This document shows, piece after piece, positions 11,201-20,100 of a stretch of 64,000 bases of DNA. Each line of letters starts with the position of its first letter. Positions within the stretch are counted from its first letter, which is position 1. The DNA comes from Thermoplasmatota archaeon. Its GTDB lineage: Archaea; Thermoplasmatota; Penumbrarchaeia; JASLWR01. The DNA lies in assembly GCA_030740765.1 (NCBI GenBank), contig JASLWR010000001.1, positions 104,961-168,960 of the forward strand, given 5' to 3'. Made by a program: the position numbers and the translations under genes. The notes under the pieces are model-generated. The model was not told where the DNA came from. It searched no databases and saw only the letters and a program-made list of their open reading frames with translations.

Positions 11201-13036
11201 TCATTCAAGTTCGATATTGTGGGCAAGTACACGGTTACGTTGAACGTCCTTGACGCTATGGGGAACCGTGACAGCGATACTATGGAAGTGACGATTAAGG
11301 ATACCACGCCGCCGGTTGTGATGATATCGGGACCCCTTGAGGTGGGGTTGGGAGACCTGGCTTCCTTCAACGGAACCCTGTCCCGTGACAACGTGGGTAT
11401 AGCAAGCTACCTGTGGAGCATCCTGCATAACGGGAACTTCGAGAACAGCGCCGGGATATCAATGGAATACAGATTCAAAGAGATAGGCGAATATACCATA
11501 ACACTCACCGTCACCGACAGCGAAGGGAACTCGGGAACAAAGGTCCTCATTATCATCGTTGCAGACCTCGAGCCGCCACAGGCCGACCCTGGTGAAGACG
11601 TCGACCTGACAGAGCCCGGTTTGGTAATCTTCGACGGAGCTGGCTCGTTAGATAATGGAGAGATCGAGAACTACACGTGGACTTTCACCTATCAGGGTGA
11701 AACGATTAAGCTCTACGGCAAATCGCCCTCGTTTTCATTCGACGTTCCCGGGAACTATAAAGTTGTACTGGACGTCACCGATGCCGAGGGGAACCACCAC
11801 GAAATGGCCAAATACGTAAACGTCTCCGCCCCTGCCGACAAACGTGGAGAGGCAGACGAGGGAAAATGGATGCAGGGTGCCGGATTCTGGATAATGCTGG
11901 CCGTTCTGGTACTGATCGTGCTTCTGGTCCTGTTTTTCCTGTTCGGAAGGAGAAGAAAAAAGGAATCCAAAAAGGAGAAAGCACCTGAAGAGGAAGAGGA
12001 GATCGTCATGGTGTCCAAGGTAACGAGCGGCCCGCTTGGATACGGCAAGACCGGTACAAAGAGGAAAGGAAAAGTTGCAACTGGGAACTCAGGGGCCCAT
12101 ACAAGAGGAAAGGAGGCAAAATCCAAGCGCGGAGCGGGACGCAGAAAGGGGACGGGGGCAGTGAAGAAGGGAAAGATATCCGCAGAAGCCCGCAAAGGAC
12201 GATCACGGGGCAAGAAGGGAAGGAAAACGGGAAAGAAGGGTGGAGGGAAACGCACGGGTAAAAGAAAAAGGGGGCGGATTGCTTCATTCCCCGAGGAGAG
12301 TTCCGAGAAAAGAAGTGAAAAAATAAAACCCGAAACGGTGAAAAGCGGCGATATGTGGGATGAGGATGAATGGGCATTCAAGATCAGCCGCTTTGGTGAG
12401 GAGGAGGGAAATCTGTTGGAAGGCCGCGAGGATGAGGAGCCGTGGGGAGGAGATTGGCACGATGACACCGAGGAAGAGGAGGCGGAGGAAGGGACATGGC
12501 AGGATGACAGTGAGGAAGAGGGGACAGTGGAAGAAACTTGGGAGGACGACAGTGAGGAGGTGGAAAAGGATCAATGGACCGACGGATTTGGAGAAGAAGA
12601 TATGGCGGTCCATGCAGATTGGGGTGAGGAAGCGGAACACTCCGGCGAGGAGGAAGAAGAGGACGAGTATGAATGTCCGGACTGTGGTTTTGCGCTGGGT
12701 GAGGACGATAATATATGTCCGTCCTGCGGTGCGGAGTTTGAGGAGGAAGAGGAAGTGGATGAAGCCTCCTACTGGCCCGAAGAAGGCATATTTGAGCCGC
12801 CCGAGCTGGAAGGGGGAAGATACGGAGACAATGACGAAGAGGTCGATTTCATCATTGATACCGGCTACGTGGAATTCGGTGCTGATGACGTGGAGTACGA
12901 ATGTCCCGAATGCAGGGGGGCCATAGGTCAGTGGGATACGGACTGCCAGGAGTGCGGGACCACATTTGACGATGAGGACGAGGAAGGTGAGGTCGCTGGT
13001 GCCAGTTGGGACGATGATATGGAATCATGGGACTGA
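5255..13036 (+). CDS. Giant surface papain-like cysteine protease with PKD/Ig-like domains, transmembrane helix and cytoplasmic zinc ribbons
   Basis: I start at ATG 5255, where a signal peptide begins (MLRLSQIVIFTCIVLLFS); the frame is open further upstream without leader-like sequence. 2593 residues. The papain-type (C1A) domain is at about 130-370: Cys153 in NEGSCVAWA, His317 in GTNHAN, Asn346 in NQWGTGWGG. Next come two PKD domains, eight repeats beginning like IWNGGLSTGELTLFSANITD, and eight more PKD-like domains, all rich in NxT/S sites. A membrane helix is at about 2208-2231, followed by a Lys/Arg-rich stretch, a very acidic stretch, and two CxxC...CxxC zinc ribbons (about 2474-2494 and 2550-2570). 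Extracellular proteolysis is likely; the cytoplasmic ribbons suggest a signalling or anchoring role, which is inference. It overlaps the next gene by 10 bases. Confidence 0.9.
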   Translation: MLRLSQIVIFTCIVLLFSTIPFDSLLREEETVAEADVIDPENIGKSGSILTVGSGGPDKKVIMTTRSASPDDIEELKARAGVWQPGVDYNPIINGRGTGLKPPTEEEWAGMVGDFGIVEGIAPPINGPISASVDHFSSNYFPPIGNQANEGSCVAWATAYYTKTFQEAKEHGWDLSGASFGGGEPTEAYHDRIMSPDFMYHQINDGLDTGSYYNSAMDLCNRIGISSWKNMPYDPNDSTTWPTEAAWREAPWYRTDQGYNYLWTYPPNNANGITDLKTWLDNENLAIISLRAEEYANLDANDLWKNDTYSDAAGTNHANTIIGYDDNFGPYTENGQARTGAFKVANQWGTGWGGDSNNDGMYWLSYECMKWDIEYTFLFDDKIAYEPKVLSVFEMSHNKRGECDVSVGIGDPDSPVSVKDFDDWYNGFDGGNEPFPNNKMVFDITEFMDDVPEINGSTIFIKVNDTASATTGSIDSFSVEYYSDYLNDTLFIKALSGDPGVNTDPNNPVNASLTLEDITNPVADAGTDQTVGNGTTVYFNGTGSSDNSAVDNYTWNFSYKQAQQAPQGGKLGFILNGNGKYNVTLYGDKPNFTFNSYDEYNVTLNVTDPSGNWNLDHVIINVKDMAAPGADAGPDQIVDQGDTVTFDGSGSSDDVGIDNYTWNFSYDGQERTLYNVSPNFTFVIVGSYVVNLNVTDAEGNSDTDTMNVTVNDTTAPQFGAKWHNTLGPGDPAFFSANITDNVGINTVMFDFTLNGIVNHNWSVTNNTGNSWEINFTMPVDTTSIEYFFWAEDTSNNGGASNNESFGVNDSEAPAFGTIWKNTPTTGETAFFSGNITDNVGVNTVMFDFTLNGISHYNWSVTNNTGDSWTISIPLSGNAASIEYYFWAEDGSGNGANDTNASVVVGDNDKAAFGNIWSSGLSTGELALFSANITDNIGVNSVKFGYTVNGNINENVSVVNQTGDNWTITIRIPTDCANFKYFFWADDAAGNERRTGETSPAVTDNDRPVIGIIWNGGITTGDNALFSANITDNIGINSVKFGYTVNGNINENVTVANQSGDDWTITIRIPVDCVSFEFFFWVDDAVGNERKSVTQTPGVADNDRPVIGVIWNGGLSTGELTLFSANITDNIGVNSVKFGYTVNGNINENVSVTNQSGNDWTITIRIPADCTSFEYFFWSDDATGNEKKSTIRTPVVADNDRPAIGTIWNAVLSTGELVLFSANITENIGVNSVKFGYTVNGAINENVSVLNQTGDNWTIMIRIPADCVSFEYFFWVNDGAGNERRSATQTPAVSDNDLPVFGIIWASTLTTGDSAYISANITDNIVVDTVTLDFTINGAQRHNWSVTNKTGNSWDITILLPADTLFFEYKFHARDSSGNWEESQNATPSVSDNDKPMYGVQWESSLSTGEMACFSVNVSDNLAIGAVMFDFTINNVSNYNWTVTNVTGESWSIYIRIPGYATSIEYWFWSQDASGNRETSNKTVFAVTDNDGPVSDPGMNITTDQHIPVVFNGSNSTDNVGVDNYTWNFIYEGQATKLYGMSPVFIFHIVGTYTVTLNVSDASGQWDLNTTEVTVLDITPPTVEAGSDRTIDQHEILYFDSTGSGDNVGIGNYTWNFTCGGICVQLYGAYPIFTFNFAGNFSIELIILDRVGNQARDNMTVNVNDITLPVAEAGFDLVVNQHQEAILNGSASTDNTGIKNYTWEFMDNGTLKTLYGAVVGYVFHNAGTFNITLTARDATGNMISDYLNVTVNDTTPPKAMAGPNVTIVQHEYVTFDGRNSIDNVGIVNYTWSITPVISRVVLNGALVSYQFHTAGIFTVNLTTMDSRGNRAYDILVLTVTDIAKPVASAGPDITVDQHERVSFNGNASSDNVGITNYTWTFSYEGSDITLVGEKTSFVFHRAGVYEVTLTVSDALGNNETVDLTVTVLDITNPVADAGGELQSGDQDLVTFDASGSTDNVGIVAYNWTFIFNENTYVIKGKNVSFKFDIVGKYTVTLNVLDAMGNRDSDTMEVTIKDTTPPVVMISGPLEVGLGDLASFNGTLSRDNVGIASYLWSILHNGNFENSAGISMEYRFKEIGEYTITLTVTDSEGNSGTKVLIIIVADLEPPQADPGEDVDLTEPGLVIFDGAGSLDNGEIENYTWTFTYQGETIKLYGKSPSFSFDVPGNYKVVLDVTDAEGNHHEMAKYVNVSAPADKRGEADEGKWMQGAGFWIMLAVLVLIVLLVLFFLFGRRRKKESKKEKAPEEEEEIVMVSKVTSGPLGYGKTGTKRKGKVATGNSGAHTRGKEAKSKRGAGRRKGTGAVKKGKISAEARKGRSRGKKGRKTGKKGGGKRTGKRKRGRIASFPEESSEKRSEKIKPETVKSGDMWDEDEWAFKISRFGEEEGNLLEGREDEEPWGGDWHDDTEEEEAEEGTWQDDSEEEGTVEETWEDDSEEVEKDQWTDGFGEEDMAVHADWGEEAEHSGEEEEEDEYECPDCGFALGEDDNICPSCGAEFEEEEEVDEASYWPEEGIFEPPELEGGRYGDNDEEVDFIIDTGYVEFGADDVEYECPECRGAIGQWDTDCQECGTTFDDEDEEGEVAGASWDDDMESWD

Positions 13037-15570
13037 ATGGATGTGACCGATTGACTAATGGCCTCCGCATCCACAAGATCATTCTCGTATTCTGCGTGGT
13101 GGCTTTGCTAGTGTTGTCGGGCCTTGCACTATATCTCCAGTTTTCCGAAGAAGCTACCAACCGGGTACCGGGTAGGGACTGGTACACACTGGAAGATATG
13201 AAGCTCGATATCGATTCACCATATCTGGAGTCAGCCGTGATGGGCGGGTTGTACCTTGTGAACTGCCAGCGCTCGGACGGAAGTTTCAACTACCAATACG
13301 ATCCCGAAAAAGATAGTTATTCCACTGACAATAATATGCTTCGCCAGCTCAGAACTACCTATTCCGTCCTTTTGATCTACAAACATTATCCAGAATCCAT
13401 ATTTCTAGAGACCGGCGAGCTTGCCATGGAATACATCGAGGATTACGTGGAGTATATCGACACCGATACGGCCCATATCGTTCACAACGGAGACTCGAAA
13501 CTGGGAGGAGCGGCACTGGCTCTCCTCTGCTATGTAAGCTTCGAAAAGGTGGCCGACGCACGCTACCGGGAAACCCTTGACGCCCTGGGGAACTTTCTTA
13601 TTTTTTCCCAGGACAATGCCACCGGGGAGTTCAACAACTACTATCAGGTGGACGGTAAGATACCGGCGGAGGGCGACAAATACTACTGGAAACACACGGA
13701 TTATTACCCTGGCGAGGCATTCCTGGTCCTGGCCTTCCTCTACCAGCACACACGGGAGGAAAAATACAAGGACTGCTGGGATCTGGCATTCGACTATTAT
13801 TACAATTATTACGGCGGGGAAAATTCATATTATTCGCCATTCAGTCCCTGGGCCACCGGTGCGGCTCTCATAATGTACCAGTTCGAAAAGGACGAGAGAT
13901 ACGTCGAGATGTCCCGTTCCATGGCGGATCGGGTGCTATACGGGCAGGACCAGTACCCCCAGGGCTTCGAGATACCCGAATACGTGGGAGGTTTCTATTA
14001 CGACAAGTATGTAAGGTATCAAAAAGAGCCGGTGGGTGAACCTGACTACTACCCCAGGGCGAACACGGCATCGAAAATTGAGGGCCCCATGGACTATTAC
14101 TGGATGATGGAGAGATATGATCTGTCCGGAGATAAGAAATTCTACAGGGATAGGATGCTGCTAGGGTCGGATTTTCTATTAACCCTCCAGTACAATGATT
14201 CCGATGCAAAAGCATTCCCGGATCCCAAAAAGGCATACGGAGGCGTCCCGGGAGGGGTTAACGACAGGGATGTGAGAATAGATTACAATCAGCATGCCAT
14301 CGTGGCCTGGATAAAGATACACGACTATCTCGTGCTCAAGGAAGACCTGCTGATGGAGGTGAAGGGCGAGGAGCGAGTTCACGGTAGAAACTGGTTCAGC
14401 TTTGAAGACCTGAAAGAGCCCGTGGGCTCCCCCTATCTCGAGGCTTCTGTGGCAGCGGGACTGTACCTTGTGAACTGCCAGCGTCCGGATGGGAGTTTCA
14501 ATTACCAGTACGATCCCAGAGAGATTTCCTATTCGTCAAGTGACAATATGCTCCGCCAGCTCGGAACCACCTACTCGATCCTTCTCCTTTACCGCAACTA
14601 CCCAGAGAAGATATTTCTCGATGCGGGAGAACTGGCCATGGGATACGTGGAGGAACACGTGGGGTACATCGACCAGAACACTGCCCACATCGTCCATGAA
14701 GGCGACTCGAAACTGGGGGGTGCGGCCCTGGCCGTGCTCTGTTACGTGACCTACGAGAAGGTGGCCGATGACCGCTACAGGGACACACTGGACGCTCTGG
14801 GGAACTTCTTTATTTTCTCCCAGGACAATGCTACCGGGGAGTTCAATAACTACTATCAGGTGGACGGCAGGATACCGGAGGAAGGGGATAACTATTACTG
14901 GAAGCATACTGATTATTACCCCGGCGAGGCGCTCCTGGCACTTGCGTTCCTCTACCAGCACACTCGCGAGGAAAGATACATGGAATGCTGGGAACTGGCA
15001 TTCGATTATTATTATAATTATTACGGGGGAGAGAACTCGGATTACTCGCCTTTCAGTCCCTGGGCCACCGGAGCGGCGCTGATCATGTATGAGTTCCAGG
15101 CCGACGAGAGATACGTGAACATGTCGCGCTCTATGGCCGAAAGTGTTCTAACAGGACAGGATCAGTATCCGGAAGGATTCGAGATCCCGGAGTACGTGGG
15201 GGGTTTCTACTACCAGCGTTACCTGAGATATCAAAATGACCCGGATGGTGAGCCCGATTATCATCCAAGGGCGAATACTGCGTCGAAAATTGAAGGCGCC
15301 ATGGACTTTTACTGGATGATGGAAAGATATAATATATCCGGCGATAAGGAATTCTATAAGGAGAGGACGATGCTGGCGTCGGATTTCCTGGTCATGCTTC
15401 AGTACAACGAATCGGATTCGGACTCTTTTCCTTCGCCGCGAAGATGTTTCGGAGGGGTGCCCGGAGGCGTTGCGGACCGGGAAATCAGAATAGACTACAA
15501 TCAGCATGCAATGGTGGCCTGGTTGAAAACGTACAATTATATTGAACAAAAAAAAGGGATACTGGGGTGA
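13027..15570 (+). CDS. Membrane-anchored, tandemly duplicated alpha/alpha-barrel-like protein
   Basis: 847 residues. An N-terminal anchor (about residues 18-37) is followed by two copies of a domain of about 400 residues, the first starting GRDWYTLEDMK (49) and the second GRNWFSFEDLK (453). Both share YLVNCQR.DGSFNYQYDP, MLRQL.TTYS and GGAAL. These helix-rich, aromatic-rich repeats resemble six-hairpin glycosidase or terpenoid-cyclase-type toroids, but I cannot name the family or substrate. The anchor implies action outside the cell. The start overlaps the end of the giant protease gene, so the two are translationally coupled and may work together, for instance on polymer or glycoprotein breakdown. 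The two halves are very close, indicating a fairly recent internal duplication. Confidence 0.8.
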   Translation: MGLNGCDRLTNGLRIHKIILVFCVVALLVLSGLALYLQFSEEATNRVPGRDWYTLEDMKLDIDSPYLESAVMGGLYLVNCQRSDGSFNYQYDPEKDSYSTDNNMLRQLRTTYSVLLIYKHYPESIFLETGELAMEYIEDYVEYIDTDTAHIVHNGDSKLGGAALALLCYVSFEKVADARYRETLDALGNFLIFSQDNATGEFNNYYQVDGKIPAEGDKYYWKHTDYYPGEAFLVLAFLYQHTREEKYKDCWDLAFDYYYNYYGGENSYYSPFSPWATGAALIMYQFEKDERYVEMSRSMADRVLYGQDQYPQGFEIPEYVGGFYYDKYVRYQKEPVGEPDYYPRANTASKIEGPMDYYWMMERYDLSGDKKFYRDRMLLGSDFLLTLQYNDSDAKAFPDPKKAYGGVPGGVNDRDVRIDYNQHAIVAWIKIHDYLVLKEDLLMEVKGEERVHGRNWFSFEDLKEPVGSPYLEASVAAGLYLVNCQRPDGSFNYQYDPREISYSSSDNMLRQLGTTYSILLLYRNYPEKIFLDAGELAMGYVEEHVGYIDQNTAHIVHEGDSKLGGAALAVLCYVTYEKVADDRYRDTLDALGNFFIFSQDNATGEFNNYYQVDGRIPEEGDNYYWKHTDYYPGEALLALAFLYQHTREERYMECWELAFDYYYNYYGGENSDYSPFSPWATGAALIMYEFQADERYVNMSRSMAESVLTGQDQYPEGFEIPEYVGGFYYQRYLRYQNDPDGEPDYHPRANTASKIEGAMDFYWMMERYNISGDKEFYKERTMLASDFLVMLQYNESDSDSFPSPRRCFGGVPGGVADREIRIDYNQHAMVAWLKTYNYIEQKKGILG
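13171..15567 (+). repeat. 1212-bp in-gene tandem duplication
   Basis: Unit 1 (13171-14382) and unit 2 (14383-15567) align at a constant offset of 1212 bases, with long runs identical at DNA level (for example around 13621 and 14833). The in-frame duplication doubles the barrel domain of one protein. Confidence 0.9.
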
Positions 15571-15593
15571 TATGGGAAGCTTGCCGGGTTCGT

Positions 15594-16007
15594 CTATTTC
15601 TTGAATATATCCTTGATCTTTGAAAAGAAGCCTTCTGCTTTTTCCTCATGGATCTCGTAGCAGAAGCCTTCAGACGCCTCTTTGCTCTTTTTCTGCAATA
15701 TGCCGCCTATTGCCGACAGTTCACCGGCATCCAACCAAACTCCGACACAATCCTGGCAGAAATCGACAGTAACACCTTCAACGGTGTAAAAGTTCATCTT
15801 TTTGCTGCAACTGGGGCAGCTCAGCTTTCTACCCAGGCTTTTGGCTGTAAATATGAGCCCCTCGAAAGAGGTGCAGCCATCTGTTATCTTATCAAGCTCA
15901 TCCTTGTCAAACCAGATGCCCATACACTGGGGACAAGCATCCAACTCGATGTTCTTTTTCGTAAGCAGAACCATGGGACTCATGCATCTGGGACATTCTC
16001 GGGCCAT
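15594..16007 (-). CDS. Double zinc-ribbon protein (zf-TFIIB family)
   Basis: 137 residues with two copies of a CxxC-x16-CxxC module: Cys5/8 with Cys25/28, and Cys64/67 with Cys84/87. Each is followed by the signature (I/V)W(F/L)D..EL. This is the small zf-TFIIB-like family (not transcription factor B itself). A lysine-rich tail follows (FFSKIKDIFKK). The molecular role of the family is not established; a soluble metal-binding protein is all the sequence supports. It is convergent with the barrel gene and lies downstream of NAD synthetase on the same strand, about 60 bases away. Confidence 0.85.
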   Translation of the reverse strand: MARECPRCMSPMVLLTKKNIELDACPQCMGIWFDKDELDKITDGCTSFEGLIFTAKSLGRKLSCPSCSKKMNFYTVEGVTVDFCQDCVGVWLDAGELSAIGGILQKKSKEASEGFCYEIHEEKAEGFFSKIKDIFKK

Positions 16008-16065
16008 GTGGGAAAGAAATAAGGAATTGCTATAATTATTTTATTGTGTAATTTCATGTAGAAAA

Positions 16066-16902
16066 TCAATATTCTCTTCTGTCGATGCCCACGGTGTAAA
16101 GACCGATCTTGGGAATTCTCGGAAATCGGCGCTTATGTATCGTCGATATAACCATATTACGAATTCTCAAGACTTCCTCATGGGGAATACCCACCTTTTC
16201 CGCCACGTATTCCTCGCCATAACCCAGATCGAATCCCGCCAGTATCTGGTCCAAGAAAGCATAGGTGATCTTCAACTCGTCCTCGTCGTTGACACCTACC
16301 GCTAGACCGGGGGAGGGTTTTTTCTCCAGCAACCACTGGGGCATTCCAAGAGATCGAGCCAGCTGGAAAACCTGGGTCTTGTAGAGATCTCCAATAAGAG
16401 CCAGATCGCTGGCCCCATCTCCGAATTTTGTGAAATAACCCACCAGTAGCTCGCTTTTGTTCGAAGGGCCGATGACAAGGCAATCATAAAGATTGGCAAA
16501 ATAGAAGAGGATACATATCCGTATCCTGGGTTTGATATTGATCTTCCCGCGATTCTTCGCAGCCTCGCCGACTTCGCCCAGTATGCCATGCCGCGATAGG
16601 GGGTCTGCGAATCCCTTCACCAGATCGTTGATGGGGAGGGTGTGCACCGGCACATCGAGGTATCGTGATAACTTTTCAACATCTTCAAAGTCCCCCGGAG
16701 GCGTGGAATCTTCGGGCATGAAGAACAGGTGAACCCGCTCCCGTCCCAGGGTATCGACACAGAGTTTTGCGCAAAGGGCGCTGTCAATCCCCCCTGAAAG
16801 CCCGATAACTACGCCACTGGCTCCGCTCTCTCTGATATTCACCCCCAGAAACTCCCCTATGATTCTTTTCACATCGGTATTGACCTTCTTCACGAACACC
16901 AT
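16066..16902 (-). CDS. nadE: NAD synthetase, ammonia-dependent type
   Basis: 278 residues, the usual length of the short, glutaminase-free NadE. It adenylates nicotinate adenine dinucleotide with ATP and amidates it with ammonia to give NAD. The PP-loop SGGIDS is at residues 36-41. The nearby phrase FFMPEDSTPP and the later NKSELLVGYFTKFGDGASDL and GDLYKTQVFQLA are typical of the family. The start is the ATG at 16902. The gene diverges from the large surface protein gene to its right. Confidence 0.95.
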   Translation of the reverse strand: MVFVKKVNTDVKRIIGEFLGVNIRESGASGVVIGLSGGIDSALCAKLCVDTLGRERVHLFFMPEDSTPPGDFEDVEKLSRYLDVPVHTLPINDLVKGFADPLSRHGILGEVGEAAKNRGKINIKPRIRICILFYFANLYDCLVIGPSNKSELLVGYFTKFGDGASDLALIGDLYKTQVFQLARSLGMPQWLLEKKPSPGLAVGVNDEDELKITYAFLDQILAGFDLGYGEEYVAEKVGIPHEEVLRIRNMVISTIHKRRFPRIPKIGLYTVGIDRREY

Positions 16903-17116
16903 TATATCGAACTTGGTACGATGAAAAAGAGATTTAAATCTTTTCTCGTCAGTTCGCTGCCAGAAACATCAATTATCTTAACTAGTCGGCGTCATAAACG
17001 ACACAATTAGAAACATGGCCGTTAAATTTATACACATTACTAACAGTTCTAATAATGTACCATAAAATATATGTAAGACTGAGAAGATATTCCGAAAGTT
17101 ACAATTTGGGCATCCG
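16903..17116. promoter_or_regulatory. Divergent intergenic region between nadE and the 1498-residue surface protein gene
   Basis: Holds the perfect palindrome AGATTTAAATCT close to the nadE start and, nearer the right-hand gene, the TATA-like stretch AAATTTATACAC. No coding sequence is seen. Exact start sites cannot be placed by eye. Confidence 0.45.
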
Positions 17117-20100
17117 GTGACCAATATGATTGGCAAGAACAAGATAATTATTTGTATGATCGTGGCGGGATTGATCTTTTCTTCCTTAGAGTTATTTATC
17201 AATACCGAGAGAAAATCGGATACCGTGATAGATTCTTCCTCCCTGTTAGGTAATATCCAGGTAAAAGATAATACGAGAGGTGCGGAAACCGTAATCCTCT
17301 CCGACGATTTTGATGATGGTTGGGGGAACTTTTCCGGGTGGAGTAATAATCAGGGGCGGTGCGAAAGACGGGAGAGCTATGACGGCGATTCTCTGGCCTA
17401 CAACGGTCACAGTATTTTTATGTGGGGGACGACCGAGAACTGGAACGCTCCCAGTTATACCACCGTTACCACCTACCTTGATCTGAGTTACACCAGTGAT
17501 GTCAAGCTGTCCTTTTATTACGCATACGAGGATATGGAAAATAATTACGACTTCTTATGGATCGATGTGGACCGCGATGGCAATCCGGGCAACGGTTTTT
17601 CAAACTCGCAGTGGCAGGTGGTACCGGATGCGGATGACGGCGACCACGCCACATCATCCAATGATTATATCTTAAAAGAATATGACCTCTCGCAGTTCTC
17701 GGGCAACAGCAATGTAATTCTCCGGTTCAGATGTCAGTTCAGATGGCGCGATCGATGGGATATCATAGCACTGGATAATATTTCAGTGAAGGTAAATTTC
17801 AAACCCCGATATATGAAAGACAGCTTTAATGTTTCACCAGCTATCTTATATACCCTGACCGAGGACAATGCGATAGTAAATCTTTCTATATCGGACCCGG
17901 ACGATCACTCGGTGGGCGATTTCTCCATGACGGTGGACGTCCGCCTCAGTGATAACATAACGCAGCTTCGATATGCGGACAACATTTCAACCAAGGACCC
18001 GAGGTTCTCCATGGAACGTATCTTACACGGTCTTTTTAACTTAACGCTGTATTTTGATCCCGGAAGGGTATTCGGTTTCGGTTTCGTGGATCTGAAGATA
18101 ATATTATTCGACCCGGACGGGCTCACTGGGGGAACTCAATACCAATCACTGGAGAATGCAATCGAGCTAAAGAACCATTATCCAGGAATAAATGTCAGTT
18201 CCATGAGCAACAACAAATTACGGCTAAACAAACTCGGGGGATCGTCCATAGCGTTTTCCGGTACCTACCAGGACCTTGATTTGCAAAGCGATTCCGATTA
18301 CAATCTTAGCATCCGAATAAGAGATGAGGATAACGTCGTCTACGACCTAACGACCAATGCAGAAAACGGAGAGCCGGGGTTATCCATAACAAAAATATCG
18401 AACCATACCTACGACTATCAGTATATCTGGATGCCGGATGATGGATATCCAACGTCCTATTACGATCTTAGCATCGAGGTGAACGATGGGGTGGGGGGTC
18501 AAAACATCTCGACTTTCGAGGATCAGTCCGATACATTTGAGCTCTACAGGGCCGAGATCACGGGGGTTTCCATGGAGCCGGAATACTGCAACCGCTATCT
18601 GGGTAAACCCATCTTTATCAACTACACGGTTGTGGAAAATATTTCCGGTGAATACGATCTTAGAAGCGTGGACGTGAACATCAGTCTGAGAAGCTCCAAC
18701 GGCACCATTAAGACCATTTATCCGAATGCGAGGAGATCCGCTTTCCAAATTATCAATCTTACAAACAATTCCTTCATGGCTTCGTACAAGTTTGAGGAAT
18801 CAGATTCTTTTCCGGATGACGAGTTCGATCTCAAGATCACTATCCATGACGGAGCCGAACCCATATTCGTCTCCGGTTATGATGATAATCTCGACGTCTT
18901 TTCCACATACTTCAACATAGAACCCCAGATACTTCAGGTGAGTGCTTCGCCCATTCGCCTCAACACCTATTACGAGCCAGAGCTGACCTTGTCAGTTAGG
19001 TTTAGCGATCCCGACCTTCACGCGGCGGGGTTATTCTCGTACGAAGTGTCGATCAAAAACCCTTCTGATGAAATTCTCTTGGTATATTCAACGGGTGTCA
19101 AGGAAGTGGCAAAGCTGACCTCATCACTGGCGGAGGGCGATGTATACCAAGCAAATATTACCTTCGAGGTGAACGGGACCTTCGAGGTGGGGACCTATGA
19201 CGTTGAAGTGAAGATATATGATGCGTTAGGAGCCGGAGCGTCCGTACCCTTTTCGGAAAACGCGGATCTCTTCGAGCTATACTTCAACGTACCGCCGTCG
19301 CCGCCTGACACTCTGCTGCCTGACGAGACACGGGATACCGCTCCTTTCATACACTGGTATGGTGCAACAGATACCATAACGGAGAGCTATGATCTGGAAT
19401 ACTATATTATGATCGGAACTGTGAAGGGAAGCGGAGATGTGGTGCCGTGGCGATGGATCGGAAAGAATCCATTTTACCAGGTCGAAACAGCCCTATCCTA
19501 TGATACCTATTACCTGGAAGTTATAGCCACCGACGGATTGGATAATTCCACGCCGTTAATGCAGACGCTGGATATATTTGTGCTTGCCAACCTTCCTCCC
19601 ACACCGCCGAACAATATCCTCCCGGACTTTACCATGGAACAGTTGCCGTTGATAACGTGGTCCGGAGCGGCGGACGGTGATGGAGATTCGATAATTGGAA
19701 ACTTTCTCCAGATCGGAACTTATCCGTACAGCGATGACATCCTTCCATGGGTTGACGTGGGACCTTACTCACAATACCAGATCCAGAATGAGCTGCCACT
19801 TGGTACCTATTACGTGCAGGTCCGCGTCTCAGACGGGCATTCCTCATCGTACATACAGCAGGAATTACTCCATATAGTCGGTGATGCCAACGCACCACCG
19901 TCGCCACCAACGGAGATGTACCCCGTCAAGACGTGGGAGACCACGGCGAATATTAGCTGGGTAGGTGCCTACGACATCAACAACGACACCATAACCTATT
20001 CGATACAGATAGGAAGCAGCAGTGGGATTGGTGACGTTCTGCCCTGGGTGGACGGGCTCACCACGAACAACTACCGGACAACGAAAGAACTCGCTATAGG

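Noticed and set aside
11755-12640. Minus-strand ORFs opposite the Lys-rich and acidic tail of the giant protease
   Set aside because: Ser/Pro/Phe-rich mirror translations of a biased region; no start sites.
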